DNA of 48,195 bases, taken from positions 1-48,195 of the forward strand of contig JAFGLT010000083.1 of NCBI GenBank assembly GCA_016927895.1, in the 5' to 3' direction. The translations under genes and the position numbers were made by a program. This document shows positions 19,370 through 28,993 of this stretch, in pieces; the stretch's first letter is position 1, and every line of letters starts with the position of its first letter. A model generated the notes under the pieces. The model was not told where the DNA came from. It saw only the letters and a program-made list of their open reading frames with translations, and did not search any database. The stretch is from Candidatus Bathyarchaeota archaeon (GTDB lineage Archaea > Thermoproteota > Bathyarchaeia > Bathyarchaeales > Bathycorpusculaceae).

Positions 19370-20095
19370 ATGTTGACACAAACAGTGAATGATGATAAAA
19401 TTGTTATCTCAGCGGAAGCTCCAATCATAAAAGAAAACATTGTTGACAGGAAAACTATTGTTTATGAAGCAAACATCGACCCAACAGTTATCAGGGTTTC
19501 GGGCGAAAAACTCAAACAGCAACTTTTCGCCAAATTTGGTTTATTCAAGCCCAAATCAGAAGAAATCCAGTTTATCTCATTGGATAAATATTATGAACCA
19601 TACATAGTGATAAGTGGAAAATACTTCCTTGACTATTACCGTAAATGCACTTATGTGTTCAAAGTTGATCAAGGCGTCAAAGAAGTTGTATTATTAGACC
19701 ATAAATTCATACCTGAGACTTCTAAGTCAACAAAAACCATCAAGCTGCACGGGGAAGAACGGCTCAACAAGGACGGCAAAGCTTTTCTAATCTTGGATAA
19801 GTATGGCAAGGATGCAATGGTGGATAATCTTCCATCTGCGCCTTCTGAGAAGAAACCGGAGAAAATAATTGCGGAATATAAGATAGAAGAGATCCCTGAA
19901 GACGCGGATGTGAATTACGTCAGGCGGAGAATAGGTGAACGCCCAAGAGACGTGAGCAGAGTTGTGGAAGAGGTCTTTGAAATAACTGACCGCTCAGTGA
20001 TTTACACCCCTAGATTTAAGCTCCTTTTCAGGAACTTAAAGACTGGCGACGAAAAAGTAATGATTATTGACGGCGTTACATCTGAAAAACTGTGA
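19370..20095 (+). CDS. Hypothetical protein
   Basis: Long ORF with coding-like composition; no recognised family. Confidence 0.65.
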   Translation: MLTQTVNDDKIVISAEAPIIKENIVDRKTIVYEANIDPTVIRVSGEKLKQQLFAKFGLFKPKSEEIQFISLDKYYEPYIVISGKYFLDYYRKCTYVFKVDQGVKEVVLLDHKFIPETSKSTKTIKLHGEERLNKDGKAFLILDKYGKDAMVDNLPSAPSEKKPEKIIAEYKIEEIPEDADVNYVRRRIGERPRDVSRVVEEVFEITDRSVIYTPRFKLLFRNLKTGDEKVMIIDGVTSEKL

Positions 20096-20272
20096 CCGCG
20101 TAAGCCTCTGTTTCAAAAATACCAAAATATTTAACCTTCTCTTTTTGAAAAAAGCACCAAAAGCAGTCTTGGAAAAAATAGACGTAACCGGAGACCAGTG
20201 CTTCAAATCCTTATTTTCTCTTCATAAACTATTATTTTTCCTTTCGGCTATCTTGGAACAAGTGAAGACGTA

Positions 20273-20626
20273 ATGAGCGAACCAGTCACGCTTAGCGAAT
20301 TGCAGATAAAACGCCGCGAATTGGAAAATGAGTTAGCTTCGTTGTCTCAAACTGAGAAAATGCTGCAAAGCGATTTGAAGACTCTTGAAGCAAGAATCAT
20401 CGAGAAGCTCAAAGCAGAGATTCAAGCGAAAAAGTCAGCTTTGCATGGTCTTGAAACCCGGAAAAGCGACTTGGAGAAAAAACTGAACCATATGCAAGAT
20501 AACACGGCAAGTTCGCAAACGGTTGAAGAACAAACTGTAACCGCTGAGGCTGAGGAACCTGTTCAGCAGAATGCCGTCGTAGAAAATGATGCTGAAGTAA
20601 CTGTTGTCAGGTATCAAGAAGAATAA
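20273..20626 (+). CDS. Coiled-coil hypothetical protein
   Basis: Heptad-rich sequence LQIKRRELENELASLSQTEKMLQSDLKTLEARI. Confidence 0.65.
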   Translation: MSEPVTLSELQIKRRELENELASLSQTEKMLQSDLKTLEARIIEKLKAEIQAKKSALHGLETRKSDLEKKLNHMQDNTASSQTVEEQTVTAEAEEPVQQNAVVENDAEVTVVRYQEE

Positions 20627-20784
20627 GTCGCATACTACCCGCCTTCGAGTTTTTCCTAAACGATAGGTTTGCTGTACCTCCAGAAGGGAATTACTTTAAC
20701 TTAACTCTCCACTGTGCTTAGCAGTCGGTGTAACACTTGCTTTTTTAGCGTTTTACCATAAAAACCATAAAAATGTGATTGCAT

Positions 20785-21009
20785 ATGACGAAAGCCGAGG
20801 TTTTAACCACCGAAGACGACCTCTCGGTCGATTTTACCTTGCACGATTTTTCGGCGACTTTACTCACTGAATTTGCCGAGAAAATTGTAAGACTTTACTA
20901 TTCGGGCAACATGAATAATGCTGTTAAAGACCTCATGCGCAAGGCCATCCGCGAAGAGCAACTCGTTCTTAACCATTTGAAATCTGGTAAAAACCTGCAA
21001 CGATGTTGA
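20785..21009 (+). CDS. Small hypothetical protein
   Basis: ATG at 20785, amphipathic helical sequence; ORF 74 aa. Confidence 0.5.
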   Translation: MTKAEVLTTEDDLSVDFTLHDFSATLLTEFAEKIVRLYYSGNMNNAVKDLMRKAIREEQLVLNHLKSGKNLQRC

Positions 21010-21062
21010 AAAATTCAAAAAGGGGCGTTATGTAGTGCCCATTCAGGTTCGGATGAGCTTGC

Positions 21063-21578
21063 TTAGACTCTTATCATCGAACGCAAAAGTAGATTGGTCT
21101 TGCTGTTTTCAGTTTGCAATGAACCGAATATCCTGGCTACGTGTACGCGTCCCCACATCCAGAAGTATCTTCCTGCTAGTTTTAGAGTAACCGACTCACC
21201 ATCTGGGCCCGTGCCTTGCGCTTGCAAGATAAAGACGTGTTTTTCGCGGATCACTGCGCCGTTTCCTTCTGTCATAGTGTAGTCTGTTCCGTTTATTCTG
21301 ACTATGCCATCTACAACATCGAATTTTATGACTGTAGCGTTAATCTCTGTGGCTTCTAAGGATAGGGCAAAACCTGTTTGGGTTATCACTATTTGGCTGC
21401 TGGCTTTATCCACGGCAATACCTTTTGCTAATAACATTCTTGTCTGACTTGAGTGTGTTTCATCTGTTTTAGTAGCTGGATTTGAAGCGGAAGCGTATGG
21501 GAGAGATACCATGAAGACAAGCGCTAATGCTGTTGTTGCCGTGAAAAGCAGTTTGTGTTTCTTTTTTAGGGTAAACAT
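21063..21578 (-). CDS. Secreted hypothetical protein
   Basis: Start at 21578 preceded by GGAGGTGA Shine-Dalgarno; signal peptide MFTLKKKHKLLFTATTALALVFMVSLPYASA. Confidence 0.7.
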   Translation of the reverse strand: MFTLKKKHKLLFTATTALALVFMVSLPYASASNPATKTDETHSSQTRMLLAKGIAVDKASSQIVITQTGFALSLEATEINATVIKFDVVDGIVRINGTDYTMTEGNGAVIREKHVFILQAQGTGPDGESVTLKLAGRYFWMWGRVHVARIFGSLQTENSKTNLLLRSMIRV

Positions 21579-21673
21579 TTCATTTTTCACCTCCGCGGTT
21601 ACTTCAATGTTTACCTTTTTGCTCAGGTGTTTAAAAAAGAAGCCGCACTTGTGATGTGCACCAAAGGTGTACA

Positions 21674-22057
21674 CTAAGACTGTGGTTCGTCGAGTTTTCC
21701 AGCGAGTATTTCTTCCTCAAGGTGGAGAAGCAGTCCTATTCGGCGCTCCCACTTGTTGAAGAACCGGTACTGGGAATACATTGCATATATGCTGTATCCG
21801 AGGAATATGCTTGCTACAGCTAAAAACAGGAGAGCACCGACTCCAAGGTCCGTTCGTCTTATGATTAGAATCAGCCACATGACAACTACAAACAAGAATC
21901 CTGAAGAAATTAGACCTATGAGCGTTCCGTTTCTGAATTTGCTCCATTCCATGTCTAGCTCGAACAGGAAGTCATGTAGAGACTTAACTGGATATGGCCT
22001 TTCGTTTTTTTCTTCACCCATTTCTTTTCCTTCCTTTTCTTTTTTCCCGTTGTTCAT
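21674..22057 (-). CDS. Two-TM membrane protein, hypothetical
   Basis: Charged N-terminus and two hydrophobic segments. Confidence 0.65.
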   Translation of the reverse strand: MNNGKKEKEGKEMGEEKNERPYPVKSLHDFLFELDMEWSKFRNGTLIGLISSGFLFVVVMWLILIIRRTDLGVGALLFLAVASIFLGYSIYAMYSQYRFFNKWERRIGLLLHLEEEILAGKLDEPQS

Positions 22058-22087
22058 ATAGATAGTGCACCAAAGGTGAATTCTGCT

Positions 22088-22360
22088 TTACAGGATGGCG
22101 GGTAATGATTTGCGTAACTCAAGGTAGAGGCTTCTTCCTCCCTCTGTTAACGCGCAGCCTCCTTCCTCGTTTTCTTTCACTAATTTTTTCTCTACGAGGA
22201 AAGCCAGATGCTTAAGAAAATCGTCGTAAGAGAGGTTTGTGGATTTTCGCCAAACTTTCGTGCGTAGCTGGGGCTTGGAGTTGAAGAAAAGGAACTCTAA
22301 GATTTCAAACCGAATCTGAGCAGCCCCTTTTCTCATTCGCCCCATCTGTAACTCCACCAT
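22088..22360 (-). CDS. Winged-helix transcriptional regulator-like protein
   Basis: LSYDDFLKHLAFLVEKKLVKENEEGGCALTEGGRSLYLELRK typical of archaeal wHTH. Confidence 0.75.
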   Translation of the reverse strand: MVELQMGRMRKGAAQIRFEILEFLFFNSKPQLRTKVWRKSTNLSYDDFLKHLAFLVEKKLVKENEEGGCALTEGGRSLYLELRKSLPAIL

Positions 22361-22434
22361 TCACCGTATAGCCATAGTTTGCTAAACGGAAATATATGAT
22401 TCGTTTTCTTAAAATCGACTGCAAACCGATGTAA

Positions 22435-23856
22435 CTATTTAAGCTCGCTGAGTATGTTTACTGCTAGAGGCACAAGCATTTCTTCCTCGTTTAGTCCTCC
22501 ATGCTGGCCGACGGGGTTGTATTTCATGTCTGGGAAATGTTCAAACCAGACTGTTTCGTTTCTATATGGCAAAATCAGCAGGTTTCCCGCTCGTTCAATG
22601 AACTCTTTGGTTATCTTGCCTCGTCCAAACAGTCCTTTGTTTAATGCGTCTTTGGTTTCAATGATTTTGGCTTTGTTGCCTATTTTTTCCGTCAGTATTT
22701 TCTGTGTTTCGGCGAGTTTTTTTTCTTTGACGTGGAGAAACACGTCTCTGGCGCTTCCTGTGGGTAGAATGGTTTTTCCTGTTTTGCCTTGTTTGAGGTT
22801 GTTTAGTACGTCGGTGAAATCGTTGAGGTATGTTGTGTCTTCGGGAGCTATGTGTACTCCTCCGTGGTCTGAGGTCATTAGAAGCAGGGTTTGTTTTGCG
22901 GTTTCCAAGCTGATCTTTTGTATTAATTCTTTATTTAGCAGGTATGAGATGGCTGATAGTTCGGCTGTGTATTCGTAGCTTTTTGGTCCGTACTCGTGCG
23001 ATATCATGTCGAGGTCGCTTAGGTGCACGAAGAAGTATGCTGGTCCTTTTTCCTGTTCCAGTTTTTTCTTTAAGTTAACGATGAGGTCTGACGACTTCAT
23101 AGAGGGTATGAATGTGCTGTCTGCAAAGAGTATTTTTGAGTAGTGGCTGTACGCGTATGAGGCAGAAATATGAGTGAATGACTTGACACCAGCCTCTTTT
23201 AACATGTTTTGAATGGTGTTTCCTCTGAACAAGATGTTTGGGTTATATCCTTTTTCTAAAAGTTCGTTTATTTTTTTGGATCCTATTGGCTTAAAACGTA
23301 GTGTGTTGACTATGCTGTCTACTTCTTTGAGGTAGATGTAGTACTCAAACAGCCCATGCTCTTGGGGCGTTAAACCTGTGTTCAAAGTTGTAAGGGCGTT
23401 AGTGGTTTGTGATGGAAAGATGCTTGTTAGGGGATAAACCTCGCTTTTTTCTGCTAGTGTGCTTAAAAACTTGTTGTTTTTGTATTGGCGTAAAAACTGG
23501 GTGTATCCGAAATCGTCTAAGACAAAAAGCACAACCTTCTCGACTTCACCGCCTACACTGGCGACTTCGATTGGAAGCCGGGGTCTTTTGTTTTTGACGC
23601 CGAACAAGTCAAGTATTGTTCCTGGAATGTTTGAAATGCAGTTATCTTCGTAGCACGGATAAAGAAAATCGCCGTCACCGCTTCGCCTTTTAATTGAAGC
23701 CCCTGCTTCTTCAAATATCATGAGACTCACCTTGGGATTTATGGAGGATAAAGGTGTAATCGACTTTCCACTCAAAAAGCTTCCCATAACCCTCAGTTTA
23801 ACGAATTTTTGCGGCGACACAGTTTCCACAACGCTCCTGAGCCGAAGCAGTTTCAT
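22435..23856 (-). CDS. Alkaline phosphatase superfamily / type I phosphodiesterase-nucleotide pyrophosphatase-like protein
   Basis: VVLFVLDDFGYTQF, SIFPSQTTNALTTLNTGLTPQEHG, LLMTSDHGGVH metal-binding motifs; start may be 23787. Confidence 0.8.
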   Translation of the reverse strand: MKLLRLRSVVETVSPQKFVKLRVMGSFLSGKSITPLSSINPKVSLMIFEEAGASIKRRSGDGDFLYPCYEDNCISNIPGTILDLFGVKNKRPRLPIEVASVGGEVEKVVLFVLDDFGYTQFLRQYKNNKFLSTLAEKSEVYPLTSIFPSQTTNALTTLNTGLTPQEHGLFEYYIYLKEVDSIVNTLRFKPIGSKKINELLEKGYNPNILFRGNTIQNMLKEAGVKSFTHISASYAYSHYSKILFADSTFIPSMKSSDLIVNLKKKLEQEKGPAYFFVHLSDLDMISHEYGPKSYEYTAELSAISYLLNKELIQKISLETAKQTLLLMTSDHGGVHIAPEDTTYLNDFTDVLNNLKQGKTGKTILPTGSARDVFLHVKEKKLAETQKILTEKIGNKAKIIETKDALNKGLFGRGKITKEFIERAGNLLILPYRNETVWFEHFPDMKYNPVGQHGGLNEEEMLVPLAVNILSELK

Positions 23857-23878
23857 CTGCAGATGCTAATTCATATTT

Positions 23879-23940
23879 GGAGCAGGGATGGGAATTGTGT
23901 CCACTTATTATGTGGAGGTATCTCCCTCAAAAACGCCTAT
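23879..23940 (-). repeat. tRNA-Cys 3'-end-like relic A plus adjacent conserved GGAGGTATCTCC segment
   Basis: GGAGCAGGGATGGGAATTG(TGT)CCA versus tRNA GGAGCTGGGGATGGGAATTG(AAC)CCA; also aligns with copy B including TGTGGAGRTATCTCCCTCA. Confidence 0.7.
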
Positions 23941-24018
23941 TTTTCTAAAATTTGTTGCGAAAAGATAAACCTGCAAAATGTCATTGTGCATTTATCATCT
24001 GTTCAAAAGTGAAAACCT

Positions 24019-24990
24019 TCAGGTGCCAAAAGCGTACACTTTGGCGTCGTTTGAGCCGATGTAGAGTACACCATTAGCAATTGAAGGAGTTGATTCTATC
24101 CAGTTTCCAGTTGTGTAACTCCATATTTTGGTGCCTGTTGTAGCGTCTAAAGCATAGACGTTGTTATCCTTTGAGCCGATGTAGACCATGTCGTTGGCGA
24201 CAGTGGGGCTTCCATTAATCTGGTTGTCGGTTGTGTAGTTCCAGATTTTGTTACCAGTTGCAGCATCGAAAGCATACAGGTTGTGATCATTTGACCCGAT
24301 GTACACCACGTTATTGGCAACCGCTGGAGAAGACTCCACACGATCTCCAGTAGTGTAATTCCATATTTTTTTACCGCTTGCAGCGTCCAAAGCATAAACT
24401 GTATTGCTTGCGCCAAAGTAGACTATGTCTTTAACAACAGCAGAAGAAGAGTAAATGGGACCCCAGGCAAAGAATTTCCATATTTCTTTTCCCGTTGCGG
24501 CATCTACCGCATAAGCTGTGTCATAAGAATTAACGTAGACCACCTTGTTAACGACTGCAGGAGAAGAATAAACCGAATTGCTGGTCGTGTAACTCCATAC
24601 TTCGTTTCCTGTTGACGCGTCTAAAGAGTACAACTTTTTGTCTCTTGAACCAACATACACCACGTTATCAACAACAGCAGGAGTAGAATAGACTTCACCT
24701 TTGGTGGTGAAATTCCATATTTTGTTTCCCGTTGCTGCATCTAAGGCGTACACGGTGTGGTCATGTGAGCCAAAATAGACGATGCCATCGGAAACGGTGC
24801 AAGAAGACTCCACTGAATTACCTGTAAGGAAGCTCCATATCATGTTTCCTGTTGACGCGTTCACAGCCCTAACTCTGTGGTCATTTGAACCAAAATAAGC
24901 TACGCCATCAACAACTGCAGGTGAAGAATACTCTATTTGCATTTGGGTTAAGTGGGTCCACATAGTTTGGTTTGTGAGCGGACCTGTCGA
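24019..24990 (-). repeat. Tandem ~120-nt coding repeats (PQQ/YVTN-type blades)
   Basis: Recurrent Y-G-S-x-D-x-x-V-Y-A-L-D-A-x-T-G-x-x-I-W units in translation and similar DNA. Confidence 0.85.
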
Positions 24991-25212
24991 AGTTGAGTAG
25001 CCTGTACGTGCCATGTCATGATGGAATGTGTATGACCAACCCGCAATAGACTGCTGGTTATTTCCATCTTGTTGCTGGTCGTTTTGAGGTTGTTGCTGAA
25101 AAATTGTGTAGACTCCGACTCCTAAGATAATTGTTAGAGTCAAAAGAATCGCGATTGTTATTACCAATGTTGATTTTTTTAGCATCTCGGACTTGATGGA
25201 TAATCCAACCAT
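24019..25212 (-). CDS. PQQ-like beta-propeller repeat protein, membrane anchored/secreted
   Basis: N-terminal TM; repeated units ..VVYIGSNDHNLYAFDAATGNKIWNYTT.. Confidence 0.92.
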   Translation of the reverse strand: MVGLSIKSEMLKKSTLVITIAILLTLTIILGVGVYTIFQQQPQNDQQQDGNNQQSIAGWSYTFHHDMARTGYSTSTGPLTNQTMWTHLTQMQIEYSSPAVVDGVAYFGSNDHRVRAVNASTGNMIWSFLTGNSVESSCTVSDGIVYFGSHDHTVYALDAATGNKIWNFTTKGEVYSTPAVVDNVVYVGSRDKKLYSLDASTGNEVWSYTTSNSVYSSPAVVNKVVYVNSYDTAYAVDAATGKEIWKFFAWGPIYSSSAVVKDIVYFGASNTVYALDAASGKKIWNYTTGDRVESSPAVANNVVYIGSNDHNLYAFDAATGNKIWNYTTDNQINGSPTVANDMVYIGSKDNNVYALDATTGTKIWSYTTGNWIESTPSIANGVLYIGSNDAKVYAFGT

Positions 25213-25314
25213 ATATAAAAATTTTTCCCGAAAATCACCAATTGCATCAATACCCTATCCCGTGCCTTCATCAGATAGCGCAAGAAAAATTAATGTTTAT
25301 TTAGTTAACTAAAA

Positions 25315-25372
25315 AGCTGGGGGAGGGAATTGCATCCATATAGTGTGGAGATATCTCCCTCATAACTCCCTT
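25315..25372 (-). repeat. tRNA-Cys 3'-end-like relic B plus GGAGATATCTCC palindrome
   Basis: 25315-25343 matches 26033-26061 of tRNA-Cys at about 25 of 29 positions, ungapped. Confidence 0.75.
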
Positions 25373-25423
25373 TTTTCCATAAAAGATAATGGGTGGTTTA
25401 ACGTATTATTTTTTGGTGCTGTA

Positions 25424-26011
25424 ATGAAAAGCACAGCTTCAGTAGTGATACTCATCTTGCTTTTAATCTCTATGGTAATTGGAGCGAAATTGGGCGGTTT
25501 GGCAGAGGTAAACGCTCAGGAAACCCAACCACAAATCATGAGTTTTACAGAAGCAATAGAAGCCGCAAAAACGGGCAATTATACTGGACACTATTTTACA
25601 AGTGGCTTCAACTTAACTATAGAGTTCAACGGTGACCTTTTTGTAGATGAGTGGTTTTCTGGTTTTTTGATGTGGCTTGCGCCGAACGGCACATTCTATG
25701 AAGCAGAGTATCCAAGTGGTAGAGTAATGGAGGAGATTGGGTATACGCTGGGGGAGTCTGATTGGAACCCTCCAGACGGATACTATCTTTGGAAGCTTAA
25801 CTATGAAGACGGAAGAGAATACTGGGTTCTTGCCAACAATGGAACATTATTCTTTTACAATCCTCCTCCCAGAAATGGGGTTATGCCGCCTCCTACTTCC
25901 CCACCTCCTTTTTTTGTTCCACAGGAGATGTTATTTTTTGGAATAGCTACATTGCTATGGGTTGTTGTTGGTGTTATTCTAATTTTCTACTTGCGGAAAA
26001 GAAAAGAATAA
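25424..26011 (+). CDS. Hypothetical exported protein with Pro-rich stalk and C-terminal TM
   Basis: Signal-like N-term MKSTASVVILILLLISMVIGAKLGGLA; PPPRNGVMPPPTSPPPFF; C-terminal TM plus RKRKE. Confidence 0.65.
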   Translation: MKSTASVVILILLLISMVIGAKLGGLAEVNAQETQPQIMSFTEAIEAAKTGNYTGHYFTSGFNLTIEFNGDLFVDEWFSGFLMWLAPNGTFYEAEYPSGRVMEEIGYTLGESDWNPPDGYYLWKLNYEDGREYWVLANNGTLFFYNPPPRNGVMPPPTSPPPFFVPQEMLFFGIATLLWVVVGVILIFYLRKRKE

Positions 26012-26032
26012 TGTAATTCTTTTAGACCGTGG

Positions 26033-26105
26033 AGCTGGGGATGGGAATTGAACCCATATAGAGCAGCTCTGCAGGCTACCGCCTGAACCATTCGGCCACC
26101 CCAGC
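26033..26105 (-). tRNA. tRNA-Cys (GCA)
   Basis: Cloverleaf by eye on minus strand: acceptor GCTGGGG/CCCCAGC, anticodon arm GTAGC-CTGCAGA-GCTGC, T-arm ATGGG-TTCAATT-CCCAT. Confidence 0.95.
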
Positions 26106-26265
26106 AAGTTGATTCTAGGTTGAGACTGAAATAAAAATATTGTTAGCTTCTAGTCCACAAAAAAGTAACGATAGGTTTGCGAGAGGCTATGTCTTATCTA
26201 GTAACGATTGAGGTTTAGGTTTTGAAGGCGCCACGATTAGACCTCCTATAGGTTTATGCATACAA

Positions 26266-26300
26266 TTACTATTAGGTTCCTAATAGGCTCCAAATATTAT
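26266..26300 (+). repeat. Dispersed intergenic motif, copy 2
   Basis: TTACTATTAGGTTCCTAATAGGCTCCAAATAT; perfect palindrome CTATTAGG-TT-CCTAATAG. Confidence 0.65.
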
Positions 26301-26619
26301 GGGCGTGATTTTTTGCAATGGGTCGCGGTGAATGATTTTGTGTGAAAGTTGTGGCTTTGTGTTTAGTTTTTGTGGTTTTCTCTGTGTTTTTGGTTGTTTT
26401 TTCTCGTTTGTGGTTTTTGGGTTTTGAATGTTTTTTCAGTGTGGGTGGGTTTTTGGGAGTGGTTGGTGAAGGGGTGTTTGTTTGCTCGTGTGTTTTTTGG
26501 ATGTTTGTCTATTTTTGAATGTTTTATCTCTATCTATGGATAGTTTTAAATAGTTGTTGTTAATAATTGCACAGAAAAGCGTAATCATTCAAAACATCTG
26601 TCAAAGAGGAAAATGAAAA

Positions 26620-27885
26620 ATGGCTTCAGGAGATGTATCATGGTTAATGACAGCAACCGCACTAGTCATGTTAATGACCCCCGCACTGGGGTTCTTCTAC
26701 GGCGGTCTAGTGCGAAAGAAAAACCTAGTATCCACAATCGTTCAATGCCTAATCATATTCGCAGTCGTAAGCATAATATGGGCAATCCTAGGCTACAGCC
26801 TCGTATTTGGAACAAGCACATACGGAATAATCGGCGACTTATCACTTGTCGGCTTAAACAACATAGGCGTGCACACCGTCAACCAAGTACTCGCACCAGA
26901 CATTCCCGAACTATTATTCTTCGCGTTTCAACTTAAATTCGCAGCCATCACACCAGCACTAATCATAGGAGCATGCGCAGAAAGAATAAAGTTCCGCTCA
27001 CTCCTAATCTTCATCGTTCTCTGGTCCACACTAATCTACGCCCCCATCGCACACTGGGTCTGGAACCCCGACGGATGGCTACACTCCTTAGGCGCAATCG
27101 ACTTCGCAGGCGGCATCGTCGTCCACGTATCAGCAGGCTTATCAGCACTAGCAGCTGCCCTCGTAATCGGCAGAAGAAAAGACTGCGGGGTCCCATGGAA
27201 AGACCACATGAACGCCGCCAAGAAAGAAAGCGCTGGCGAGTTCAAGCCAACAAACATACCCTACGTAATCCTCGGTGCAGGTCTACTATGGTTCGGATGG
27301 TTCGGCTTCAACGGAGGAAGCGCTCTAGCCGCAAATGACTTCGCAGTCTTAGCACTCGTTACCACAAACTTAGCCGCAGCTGCCTCTGCCGTAAGCTGGA
27401 TGCTACTAGACTGGATGATAAAAGGTAAACCGTCAGCAGTCGGCATATCAGTCGGCGCAGTAGTCGGTTTGGTCGCCATAACTCCAGCTGCAGGCTACGT
27501 CAGCGTGACTTCAGCATTAATCATAGGCTTAGCTGCTGGAATAATCTCAAACTTGGTTGCCAACTGGAGAGCAGGCAGGTGGAAAATCGACGATTCACTA
27601 GATGTCTTCGCATGCCACGGCGTCGGCGGAATTTGGGGATCAATAGCAACCGGCTTATTCGCCTCAGCAGCTGTTAACGGCGCAAACGGTTTACTCTTCG
27701 GAAACCCAGACCTAATAGTCGCTCAAGTGCTGGCAGTTGCAGTAGTAGGCGCCTTCGCCTTTTTCGGCTCATACCTGCTACTAAAACTAGTCAACGTATT
27801 CTCTCTCCTCAGAGTAACTCCACAAGCAGAAGACGCAGGTCTAGACCTCAGCGAACACGGAGAAGAAGCATACCAACTAGACTAA
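26620..27885 (+). CDS. amt: Ammonium transporter (Amt/Mep/Rh)
   Basis: ALGFFYGGLVRKKN; DFAGGIVVHVSAGLSALAAALVIG; CHGVGGIWGSIATGLFA. Confidence 0.97.
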   Translation: MASGDVSWLMTATALVMLMTPALGFFYGGLVRKKNLVSTIVQCLIIFAVVSIIWAILGYSLVFGTSTYGIIGDLSLVGLNNIGVHTVNQVLAPDIPELLFFAFQLKFAAITPALIIGACAERIKFRSLLIFIVLWSTLIYAPIAHWVWNPDGWLHSLGAIDFAGGIVVHVSAGLSALAAALVIGRRKDCGVPWKDHMNAAKKESAGEFKPTNIPYVILGAGLLWFGWFGFNGGSALAANDFAVLALVTTNLAAAASAVSWMLLDWMIKGKPSAVGISVGAVVGLVAITPAAGYVSVTSALIIGLAAGIISNLVANWRAGRWKIDDSLDVFACHGVGGIWGSIATGLFASAAVNGANGLLFGNPDLIVAQVLAVAVVGAFAFFGSYLLLKLVNVFSLLRVTPQAEDAGLDLSEHGEEAYQLD

Positions 27886-27917
27886 CCACACAAAAACAAA
27901 ACCGCACCCTTTCTTTT

Positions 27918-28964
27918 TTAATCTCGTTTTATGCCCATTTTCTTGAGAATCTCTCTGTGCGCCTTCAACGCCGCGGCTTCGTTCGGAACGTTTTTTATGA
28001 GCATGCGCCCGCCATTAAACAGGCTGACCTCCAAGTTCCCATAGTCGAAAATTATGGCAAGATGCGATTTCAAGCGAACCTTAAACTGCTGCCTAACTGT
28101 CTCATAAACCTCGTCAAGGTTCAAATTTAAAGCTTTTTCAGGGTTAACGTTAGCAGTGTTCTGTCCGCAAAGCCAAACAAGCTTTTCTCGCGGTTCTACC
28201 CGAGATAGCTTATCCATGCAAGCTGGGCAGTTCGAGGCTTTCGAGGTGTCAACTGTGGTGAAGTACATGTCGCTGAAGTCGCAAACCATGAGTTTGCCCT
28301 TCAACGGTGAACCCATGCCCGTCAGAACTTTGATGGCTTCCATAGCTTGCATCGCCCCGATTATTCCAGGCGTAGCCCCAACTACGCCGCGCGTGTCACA
28401 CTTCATCAAGTCGTTGTCTGACATGTTTGGCAGCAAGCATTCTAAACATCCGGTTTCAGGAGGCGCAAAGACTGAGAGGTTTCCCTCTATACCGATGGCT
28501 GCACCGAAAACGTACGGAACATCCGTTTTCACGCAGGCACGATTTATCAAATAGCGAGTGGACATGTTGTCCAAGCCGTCAACGACAAGGTCCACCCCAG
28601 CTAAAAGCTTCTCTACGTTGCCTGTGTTCATGTTCTCTGAGATAGGTTCAGTCGACAAAAGTGGATTAAGCTTCTCCAAGCGCTTGCCAGCAACCTCAGC
28701 CTTCGGGTAATGCAAGTCATCTAGGGTGTAAAGGATTTGGCGGTGAAGATTCGCAGTTTCCACCGTGTCTTGATCTATCAAACGTAGATGCCCAACTCCT
28801 GCCAACGCTAGATACAGCGAAGACACGGTGCCTAACCCGCCTACGCCGACCACTGCAACCTTCGATTTTGCCAGTTTCTGCTGGCCTTTCACGCCTAACT
28901 CTTTGAGGATTATCTGGCGACTGTAGAATTCAGAAGCAAACGCTTTTTTGTCCGCCGCATCCAT
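27918..28964 (-). CDS. ThiF/MoeB/HesA-family E1-like adenylyltransferase
   Basis: SRQIILKELGVKGQQKL; VVGVGGLGTVSSLYLALAGVG; CLECLLP; CPAC. Confidence 0.92.
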   Translation of the reverse strand: MDAADKKAFASEFYSRQIILKELGVKGQQKLAKSKVAVVGVGGLGTVSSLYLALAGVGHLRLIDQDTVETANLHRQILYTLDDLHYPKAEVAGKRLEKLNPLLSTEPISENMNTGNVEKLLAGVDLVVDGLDNMSTRYLINRACVKTDVPYVFGAAIGIEGNLSVFAPPETGCLECLLPNMSDNDLMKCDTRGVVGATPGIIGAMQAMEAIKVLTGMGSPLKGKLMVCDFSDMYFTTVDTSKASNCPACMDKLSRVEPREKLVWLCGQNTANVNPEKALNLNLDEVYETVRQQFKVRLKSHLAIIFDYGNLEVSLFNGGRMLIKNVPNEAAALKAHREILKKMGIKRD

Positions 28965-28993
28965 CTCTTTTCTCGCCTAAGAGAAAATGAGCG

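Noticed and set aside
20067-20273. 68-aa plus ORF
   Set aside because: Overlaps end of upstream CDS and has intergenic-like composition
24019-24990. PQQ-gene DNA repeats as a CRISPR-like array
   Set aside because: Repeats are in-frame beta-propeller blades with coding divergence, not repeat-spacer units
26973-27338. 121-aa plus ORF within amt
   Set aside because: Alternate-frame, Arg-rich translation inside a confident Amt gene
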